Of a stretch of DNA of 15,180 nucleotides, positions 9,622-15,180 are shown in pieces. The position numbers and the translations under genes were made by a program. Each line of letters opens with the position of its first letter. Within the stretch, counting starts at the first letter, position 1. The notes under the pieces were generated by a model that did no database searches, was not told where the DNA came from, and saw only the letters and a list, made by a program, of their open reading frames with translations. The stretch lies in NCBI GenBank assembly GCA_004151065.3, contig NWUY0304062977.1, positions 1-15,180 on the forward strand. The letters are read 5' to 3'. The DNA comes from Larix sibirica (lineage: Eukaryota; Streptophyta; Pinopsida; Pinales; Pinaceae).

Positions 9622-9790
9622 AGCACCCTACCATTAAGTTGTGTATAAATACACAACTCTCATTTGCAATTTAAAATCAAGGTATAATTTCTTATACATC
9701 TATTATCAAAGCGATTTGCTTAAGGGAACCCTCAAGTGGTGTGCTCTCTATTGCTCATTAGAGTTTGTGTTGGTTTTGTTCTTTTGTGAA
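9621..9790 (+). repeat. 5' LTR remnant of the copia element
   Basis: Aligns in order with 11247-11422. Both copies show CCCTACC, GGTTGTGTATAAAT or AGTTGTGTATAAAT (TATA box at 9644-9650), AATTTAAAATC, TATCAAAG.GATTT and CCTCAAGTG.TGTGCTCTCT. The match ends at the primer-binding site. The part corresponding to 11126-11246 of the 3' LTR is absent. Confidence 0.75.
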
Positions 9791-9800
9791 TGGTATCAAA
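9791..9800 (+). promoter_or_regulatory. Primer-binding site of the copia element
   Basis: TGGTATCAAA directly follows the 5' LTR remnant. Plant copia elements typically carry TGGTATCAGAGC here, complementary to the 3' end of initiator tRNA-Met, so the first eight bases are intact. Confidence 0.65.
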
Positions 9801-9919
9801 TTGGGTGTGCATCTCACTTACTCAAGTCAATAATTGTGTTAAAGATGTTAGGTAGTGCCATTGCTCAAGGCTTCTTTGTGACCAAGGAACTAGGATTTTT
9901 GGATTGCCTCTTTTTCTCG

Positions 9920-10110
9920 TGTTTCATAGGGTTTAAAAGTTGATCATTTCTTTCTTAAGGGTTTCCTTAGGTTTAAACCATGCTTCAAGGCCAATGCACT
10001 TTTTTCTAGGATTTCCTACGTTTAAATTCTCCTCCAATGCCAACTCACAATTTTTCTTGGGTTTCTTGGGGTTTAAACCCTCCTTTAATGTTGAAGCTCT
10101 CTTTCTTTAT
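9920..10110 (+). repeat. Degenerate repeat of about 50 bp in the copia leader
   Basis: A block of the type GGGTTTCyTrGGTTTAAAC recurs, with GTTTAAA at 9931, 9971, 10020 and 10071 (spacings 40, 49 and 51). The last three units also share a CCAATGC or TTAATG string downstream. It lies between the primer-binding site and the integrase fragment. Confidence 0.5.
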
Positions 10111-10331
10111 TAAGCAACAAAAGGTGGTGCATTGCAAAATTTTTACAAAATATATTGGTGGTGCCTCTCTTTTTCTTACGTCTACCAATGTGAACTTCTG
10201 AAAACTTTATGGAGCCTTATTATTTGTTTTATTGTTGACCCTAATGGACTCATCTTACAATGCACATCTAGGTGTGCACTTTGTAGATGGGCCCTACCTC
10301 TTTGTTTATTAATAGCATCATGATAGTGTAA

Positions 10332-10799
10332 GTGATCATTTCATTAGATCAATGGGTTATGGAGGGCATGGATGATGGTTTTAAAGTGGTTACCTCAAGT
10401 TATTGTGGTGTTAATCATCCTCCTCATCCTCTTGAGGTGGTTCATAGTGACATTTGTGGGCCTATGACTACTCGTTCTCTTGGTGGAGCTAAGTACTTCC
10501 TCACCTTATTTGAGGAAGTTCCTACTCACACTTTGCTAGGATCTTTTTCACTATGCCTTACGTATGATTATCATAATGTTACAATGGATCTCTCTCCTGC
10601 ACATTATGATGTCGATGATGATGACCTTATTGATGACTTGTTTGGATCAAAAGTATATTCTTCTATACTTTTGCTAGAGGCCATCTTCACCAGCATGTGT
10701 AATCCTATTGGTGTAGGATATATGGCATTAAAGGAAGATATGTGTTATTTATGTAGCCCCTATTCAACATTGGTGAGGGGTGTAAATCTTGTGATGTAA
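10332..10799 (+). pseudogene. Copia integrase fragment followed by unrecognised sequence
   Basis: Integrase inserts the element's DNA copy. In the open frame starting at 10332, residues 31-59 read PLEVVHSDICGPM and TRSLGGAKYFLT, the classic start of the copia integrase core, with Asp40 as the first catalytic acidic residue. The preceding YCGVNHP may be the end of the zinc-binding region. After residue 62 the family pattern (normally F.DD.SR...) is lost, and the rest, including an aspartate-rich HYDVDDDDLIDDLFGS stretch at about residues 92-107, is not integrase. The second and third catalytic residues are missing. The frame is open for 155 codons, which is likely chance after a deletion. Its start codon is not meaningful. 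Confidence 0.75.
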
Positions 10800-10810
10800 T
10801 GTCTTCTATT

Positions 10811-10840
10811 CATGCCCCCTATTCATATTAAGGGGGCATG
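10811..10840. repeat. Perfect 10-bp inverted repeat beside an LTR-like head
   Basis: CATGCCCCCT (10811-10820) and AGGGGGCATG (10831-10840) are exact reverse complements separated by 10 bases. The right arm coincides with a polypurine-tract-like AAGGGGGCA and the start of TGTTAAAAATATGGATGTAATC (from 10839), which resembles the head of the 3' LTR at 11126. This suggests a second, older LTR head or a duplicated 3' end. Confidence 0.7.
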
Positions 10841-10885
10841 TTAAAAATATGGATGTAATCTTTATATTCAACCACAATTGACCTT

Positions 10886-11085
10886 ACACCCACTCTCATT
10901 TGTATTTTGGCCACAACCAGCCTTTCCCCACGTTGGGTATCTATACACCCACTCTCATTTGAATTCCAATCATGACCAGCCTTATACTGAGTTGGGTATC
11001 TCTACACCCACTCTCATTTGCATTTCGGCCACAATTGACCTTATAATGAGTTCAATATCTATACATCCACTCTTATTTGTTTTCA
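10886..11085 (+). repeat. 59-bp tandem repeat, about 3.4 units
   Basis: Units begin with ACACCCACTCTCATTTG at 10886, 10945 and 11004, and with the variant ACATCCACTCTTATTTG at 11063, an exact 59-bp period. Each unit continues with a GGCCACAAC or ATCATGACC block, then a CCTT and a GTTGGGTATCT-like end. Related GGCCATGACCAACCTT and GGCCAACAAC strings occur in the 3' LTR (11154 and 11200), so the array probably derives from LTR U3 sequence. It lies between the LTR-like head at 10839 and the polypurine tract. Confidence 0.85.
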
Positions 11086-11116
11086 TCATTTTTCTTTGTG
11101 CCCTCTTGTTCAACTT

Positions 11117-11125
11117 AAAGGGGGG
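11117..11125 (+). promoter_or_regulatory. Polypurine tract of the copia element
   Basis: AAAGGGGGG immediately precedes the TGTTGAAAATGG start of the 3' LTR. Plus-strand DNA synthesis is primed from such a tract in LTR retrotransposons. Confidence 0.65.
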
Positions 11126-11422
11126 TGTTGAAAATGGTGTAATCTTCACTTTTGGCCATGACCAACCTTATATTGTAATCAATTTGTATTTCTAGGTTTG
11201 GCCAACAACAAGCTTGTACACATAGGATCATAACCCCACATGGGTAAAGTGCCCTACCCGTAGGTTGTGTATAAATGCATGCCTTATTTGTAATTTAAAA
11301 TCGAGGGATTCATATTCATCTTTTATCAAAGTGATTTACTAAGGCCATCCTCAAGTGTTGTGCTCTCTTTTGTCTGTGGGTTTTTTCTCTCTTTTGTTTG
11401 TGGGTTTTTTCTCTTTCTAGCA
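11126..11422 (+). repeat. 3' LTR of the copia element
   Basis: About 297 bp, from TGTTGAAAATGG to ...TTTCTAGCA. It contains a TATA box (TATAAAT, 11270-11276) and aligns over its second half with the 5' LTR remnant at 9621-9790. The exact 3' end (CA at 11421-11422 or 11423-11424) cannot be fixed because the 5' copy has diverged there. No target-site duplication could be checked, since the 5' end of the element is lost. Confidence 0.7.
11368..11415 (+). repeat. 24-bp tandem duplication near the 3' LTR end
   Basis: Two adjacent units beginning TTTTGTCTGTGGG and TTTTGTTTGTGGG, each 24 bp, differing at two positions. The 5' LTR remnant has only one counterpart, so the duplication is specific to this LTR copy. 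Confidence 0.7.
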
Positions 11423-11535
11423 CATTGGGCCATATCCCTTTCTAGGTTTATGCCCCTTTTGGTTGATTTCTCTTCAAAATTTGGGATAACATAGTGTTGA
11501 TTTATTCTCCTTATTGCATAATCAGGGTTTGTGAT

Positions 11536-11931
11536 GGTTCCAATCGATTCTCTCCATCTCTTGCAAATCTCAACAAACCTAAGCCATTATAATGAGCTCC
11601 AATAAAATATGCAATATGACAATAAAGCCCAAGGATGAAGTGAGAGTTAGACTAATGGGTATGGGGAAGGATCTCATCAACCTTTACGTCGTGGCTAATA
11701 TTTTGTAAGTTAGTAGAAAGTTAATACTAACAAATGATTTTACTCTATAGAATTGTTTGAAATTACTGATAGAGGAAGCAAATCCATGCCTAACCAAAAC
11801 AACATTTAAAGTTAAGGATATAAATGACATGTCTTATCGCATGTAATAAGCTCAAGGATGAGCTAAGGAACGATTTTGCAAAACTAATGGAAAAAATTCA
11901 CAACCTGAGTTATGGAACCCAAAGTCTATAA
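11536..11931 (+). pseudogene. Possible relic of an Alba-domain protein gene
   Basis: Alba proteins bind DNA or RNA. Short pieces of Alba-like sequence appear in family order but in shifting frames. GSNRFSPSLANLNKPKPL (11536-11589) recalls the N..VS...KPL start. HYNELQ.NMQYDN (from about 11585) recalls the FY...A...MQ.YND helix. A 38-codon frame at 11592-11708 gives DEVRVRLMGMGKDLINLYVV, close to the (D)EV.L.ALGMAI..VV..IL core. KVKDIND (near 11813-11830) recalls VDIKD. NDFAKLMEKIHN (11869-11904) recalls EKFDELM. Stops and at least two frameshifts rule out a working gene. A GTAAGT donor-like site at 11705 and an acceptor-like TCTATAG at about 11743-11749 could mark an old intron. The match was made by eye and each piece is short, so this is tentative. 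Confidence 0.35.
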
Positions 11932-12205
11932 AACACACGCTTGGTGTGAGGAGGTTGTATGATTGTGTTGACATTATGCATAGCAACCTAATGGTCACAT
12001 ATTTTGTATGTAATGTATACACATTATTAGGTGTGTTTGATAAAGTCCACGAGATAAACAAAATAAGATGTGGGAAAATATATGCCATGTGTGTGTGATT
12101 GTGTGTAAGTGGAAATGAAAGAGCATATGGAGTCTTGGAGTAGAGGATCAAAGGTCATTTATATCCTTGTGAACATTTTCCTCGAAAAAACATCGATGTA
12201 GTTCT

Positions 12206-12305
12206 TATTATCATCCTCATAATGAATGTATCATTACTATTGTCTCATATGATCCTATTATCACCCTCATAATGAAAGTATCATTACTTTTGTCTCACAT
12301 GATCC
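12206..12305. repeat. 50-bp tandem duplication
   Basis: Two adjacent units of exactly 50 bp (12206-12255 and 12256-12305), both starting TATTATCA.CCTCATAATG and ending CATATGATCC or CACATGATCC. They differ at about four positions. Nothing coding is recognised in or around it. Confidence 0.85.
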
Positions 12306-13329
12306 TATGTACTGTTATTTTGTTATTGTTATGCTTGAAAACTAACAACAATTAGTTCTAGCATAGGGCATGATTTTGAAAATTTTGGAGTTTCTGCTCT
12401 TTTTGTAAAGTTTGATACAAGTATTGTTGATATTGTTACAGTAGTTCTCTAGAGTTGAAAATTAGTTACAAGAAGTTACAGAAGCTTTTGATCCTTCATA
12501 GTTACTACTAGATTACGGTGAGATTTGACTTTGATCTTTGTAAATCTATTGTTTTGAAGTTATTACATATAATGTATATACTTTTCCAGGAAATCGTTTT
12601 CTTGGTTAAGAGAGATACAACCAAGATAAGGGATTGAAGGATCTTACAAGAGTATCTTTTTGTATATAATCCATATTCCTGGCAAATAAGTCTCTTAAGA
12701 ATCCTACCATTGAGATGGATCATCTCTCATGTTATTGATAACATCCCAAATAAAGAGCTGGTGAATGCTCCTTTTTGTAGATCCAAAAGAGGAGCTACAA
12801 CATGGTACATTATAGCCTAAATAGGAAGTTGTATCTGATTCTGTGTTCCAAGTCATTTTTTATAATGAGGCATAAAGTTTAAAATAATGGTTGCTATTTT
12901 CTATTTCGATAGACATGCATATCTTGATTTCTGACTTGTTTAAAGTATTTATGTAAGGGGAAACTTAAGTTTATTTAGCATATCACAAATGCTTTACCAT
13001 GTTCTGTCCATTAAAATTCTCATCAGATCAATGAAGTGTGAGTAATAGTAATCCAAATGTACATGGAATTCGCAGTTCTTCTCCTTTTCTGTAAATATAA
13101 AACATCGATATTGAATAAATAGAAGGCCTACCAAACAATCATTTCTAGTTGCCTTTCACCGAGAAACCAGACAATCATAGCAAGAGGGAAATCAAATAAA
13201 AACTGAATGCTGGAAGAAACAAACTTATCTATGGTAGAAGTTTTTATCCTTAAAGATGCAAATTGCAAAATTGTACCCTCGTGATATATACCAAAACAAA
13301 GGGCCAAAACGATACGATGAATACCATTC
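12306..13329. other. Stretch without a second gene; its right part is probably the mTERF 3' untranslated region
   Basis: The part next to 13330 lies directly after the mTERF stop codon on the minus strand. Overlapping minus-strand open frames here (13391-13128 and 12723-12508) have no recognisable product. The only minus-strand AATAAA I noticed is at about 12975-12970, a possible polyadenylation signal. Left of that I see nothing. Confidence 0.35.
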
Positions 13330-13615
13330 TCATTTTGAGTTACTATTCCATCTGGAAAGCTTTTTCTCAAACACTGAATCTCCACAACCATAAATACTAC
13401 TTAAAGAATAATTGGCATTGTTAACTCCTAGACTAATAAAACGTGGTATAATTCGTTTGTCTAGACTATAACTAAAATATTGTGGAAAAGTTACAAGTTC
13501 CTTGGGGGAACGTTGCATGACTTCTATGAAAAATGTATATTTGGGCTGTAGTACATTGGTGACACTAAATCCCAATAGTGATGGTAGACGTCTTAGCATA
13601 TTTGCAATTTCCCCC
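13330..13615 (-). CDS. mTERF-family protein, last exon
   Basis: mTERF proteins are helical-repeat nucleic-acid binders that act in mitochondria and chloroplasts in transcription, splicing or translation. The exon begins at 13615 after a good acceptor (pyrimidine-rich stretch, then GTATTCAG). It completes a codon with one base and reads 94 more codons to TGA at 13332-13330. It holds the end of one mTERF repeat and most of another: GEIANMLRRLPSLLGFSVTN, LQPKYTFF, then FPQYFSYSLDKRIIPRF. The last is the conserved family signature near the C-terminus, with the usual proline at the helix start. It ends with SLGVNNANYSLSS, then SVFEKKLSRWNSNSK. No stops or frameshifts break it, so the gene is probably alive. 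Earlier exons were not recognised up to the right edge, so a long intron is likely. An alternative is an isolated exon left by partial duplication. Confidence 0.85.
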
Positions 13616-14512
13616 CTGAATACATGCAAAAGGAAGTTAAAAATTTACAACATACACTTTTTGAGCTTGAAATTAACTATAGAATATGGATGCACACTTA
13701 GGTTTACTATTCACAGTTTTCCATTTTGTAGACAAATCACTATTTCATTGTTTAATGCTTTAGAAAAACAATGCATAGTATTCTATTACCATGCCACAAT
13801 GATATATAGGCAGAATACATAAAAGCCTTGCTAAATATGAGCTATAACTCATTCACATAGTTGAATTACCAACGTCAAGCCATTCATAGGAAAATATACA
13901 ATGAGATCAATTCTAGTCCACAAGGCAAATTAAAAAGGAAAAGTAGAAAAGAAAACAACATGCTATAGATCACTAATTCACTGAATGCTAGAGGGATTAA
14001 AACAAGCATAAAAGCAATGGTCTACACTGTACACAGTATTGAACATGTTCATTTAATCTCAATAAATTCTCACATTTGGGTTTCTAAAATATGTGAACAT
14101 GTCCTTGATCAACCAGAGTTTGTTGGAGGCAAATCACTCTAATAATTTCATAAAGGTGACTTAGAGACTATAAACTTGATATGAGATTCAAATTTTCAAT
14201 CAATATTTAACAAACTATATTATGTATATTTCGAAAAATTTTGAGTCATGAGATGATGTAAAACTGTGACAACATCAGCATTACAATATGTAACCTATGC
14301 CAAGAAATTTGAGGTTGGATGTAAATTTTTAATGATTCAAGTCTTGGTTTTCAGTTTCAATAAATTTGATTGTCACAGTTTAATGCCCATTCATGAATGC
14401 ATATTCAAAACTGAAATTTATACTGAAAACACATTGAATCTTTACTTCAAATGCACAGCAGAAACTAGAAAACAAACCATTTAAATGACACACGATATTT
14501 TGGGCAATGCCC
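13616..14512. other. Probable mTERF intron, no exon recognised
   Basis: On the minus strand I looked for further mTERF repeats (PxxL.xS...L.P...FL patterns) and found none. Short open frames on either strand have no recognisable product. Plus-strand sequence is AT-rich with no clear repeats. Confidence 0.35.
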
Positions 14513-14560
14513 CTGGAAAAACCCCAACGGGAAAACCAGTAGAGAGATGAAATTTTATTA
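14513..14560 (-). repeat. LTR-end-like block related to 8808-8849
   Basis: CTGGAAAAACCCCAACGGG, then AAAACC, then AGAGAGATGAAATTTTATTA parallels the block at 8808-8850 (GGGAAAAACCCCC...GGGGAAAACCC...GAGAGATTTTATTA). Read on the minus strand it is AATAAAATTTCATCTCTCT followed by GGTTTTCCC and GGGGTTTTTCC, the polyadenylation-signal and U5 end style of plant copia LTRs. Only this core is shared; the flanks differ. Confidence 0.55.
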
Positions 14561-15180
14561 GGGTTTGTTGACCACCAAAACCAACTAGGTGGACAACGAA
14601 GTGGTGTGGAATACTTTGATTGCATAACATCTATATCATATGCTTCTTCTTTGACCCTCATAAAGGGCTGCTCTAACTGTCATAAATAAGACTGTCTAAA
14701 CTATCATACTGCTGATATAAATGTCAGTCCTCATACTTATTATTTGAAAGTGATTGGGTTGATTATACACTGGTATCATTGCATTTACATTGGATGCTTA
14801 AACCACATTTATTGCACATCTTTGCAAAGGCCAACCTACTGTCAAATCTGTCATAATAATTCTGCTATATCAGTCCTCTTTTGTCATTGGAGAATAATCG
14901 GTTGAATATATGTTGTTATTGGATGATCTATGGTTATGTTGTTGATGCCTATTACCTATTGCCATTGATCTCCTAGAATACTCTTAATGCTTCACTTGAA
15001 ATACTACATTGATCTGAAACATCTTACACTAACCTCTACAAGCACTAAATTAGTATGTCTTCTTCATTCCTATAATTACTTGGATAAAGGCATTGGTCCC
15101 TAACTTGGCCATCTAGAAGGCATAGCATCTTTTTATCGTAAGTGTTTGCAGAGCATTAAAGGGCTCTCCCCTTGGAGGTT
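14561..15180. other. Right end of the window, no recognisable gene
   Basis: The start may still be LTR sequence belonging to the block at 14513-14560. A minus-strand frame at 14661-14380 runs across that block and is taken as chance. No mTERF exon, RNA gene or terminal repeat was seen. Confidence 0.3.

Larger units (their letters stand above)
9621..11424 (+). mobile_element. Small, decayed Ty1/copia LTR retrotransposon
   Basis: A copia element copies itself through RNA and reverse transcription. This copy keeps only the outline: a 5' LTR remnant (9621-9790), a primer-binding site complementary to initiator tRNA-Met (9791-9800), an internal region of only about 1.3 kb with an integrase fragment, a polypurine tract (11117-11125) and a 3' LTR (11126-11422). 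Complete copia elements have about 4-5 kb inside, so most of gag, protease, reverse transcriptase and RNase H is gone. The left part of the 5' LTR is missing at the junction with the minus-strand solo LTR, which suggests that element inserted into it. The copy cannot be autonomous. Confidence 0.7.

Noticed and set aside
9641-9943. 100-codon plus-strand open frame
   Set aside because: It starts in the LTR TATA box and crosses the primer-binding site and leader of the copia element; no gag-like motif is visible.
10878-11195. 105-codon plus-strand open frame
   Set aside because: It consists of the 59-bp tandem repeat and LTR start. The period is not a multiple of three, so the protein repeat is not kept, and it has no known domain.
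11852-12151. 99-codon minus-strand open frame
   Set aside because: Low-complexity reading, no domain, and antisense to the end of the possible Alba relic.
13502-13822. 106-codon plus-strand open frame
   Set aside because: It is antisense to the mTERF exon and its acceptor site.
14380-14661. 93-codon minus-strand open frame
   Set aside because: It passes through the LTR-end-like repeat block at 14513-14560, and no family is recognised.
1-15180. CRISPR array, tRNA or rRNA genes, prokaryotic operons
   Set aside because: The tandem repeats found have no unique spacers between short identical repeats, no cloverleaf or rRNA-like sequence was recognised, and the introns show this is eukaryotic nuclear DNA.

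Overview
The window looks like nuclear DNA of a land plant with a large, repeat-rich genome. A gymnosperm (conifer-type) genome is my best guess, but it is a guess. The DNA is AT-rich, genes are split by GT-AG introns, and most of the space is filled by decayed LTR retrotransposons and other repeats. There are no bacterial-style operons, no tRNA or rRNA genes that I could recognise, and no CRISPR array. Most open frames are chance frames or antisense shadows of repeats.

Two host genes are supported, both on the minus strand and both incomplete. The first (about 1675-2635) is the middle of an E2F transcription factor. Five exons can be joined through GT-AG introns with all phases matching. They carry the region before the DNA-binding domain, the whole winged-helix domain and the start of the dimerisation region. 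The 3' exons lie to the left of the window or are hidden in a repeat-filled intron. The second (13330-13615) is the last exon of an mTERF-family organelle nucleic-acid-binding protein. Its 5' exons are not recognisable in the remaining 1.5 kb and probably lie beyond the right edge.

Between them is accessory sequence. 1-430 and 4912-5520 hold two oppositely oriented repeats that share a nearly identical tail of about 60 bp ending in GATAA iterations, while their bodies differ. 6251-6370 is a two-unit 60-bp tandem repeat. About 7500-7850 (minus) is a decayed gag gene of Ty3/gypsy type. 8186-8345 is a cluster of short AT palindromes. 8736-9621 is a probable solo LTR on the minus strand. It abuts, and seems to interrupt, the 5' LTR of a small, heavily decayed Ty1/copia element (9621-11424). 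That element keeps a primer-binding site, an integrase fragment, a polypurine tract and a 3' LTR, and it carries a regular 59-bp tandem repeat and a perfect 10-bp hairpin next to a second LTR-like head. 11536-11931 may be a frameshifted relic of an Alba-domain gene (weak). 12206-12305 is a clean 50-bp tandem duplication.

Nothing here amounts to a new multi-gene system. The points most worth checking are the shared repeat tail with divergent bodies, the nested LTR structure with its internal iterations, and the possible Alba relic.
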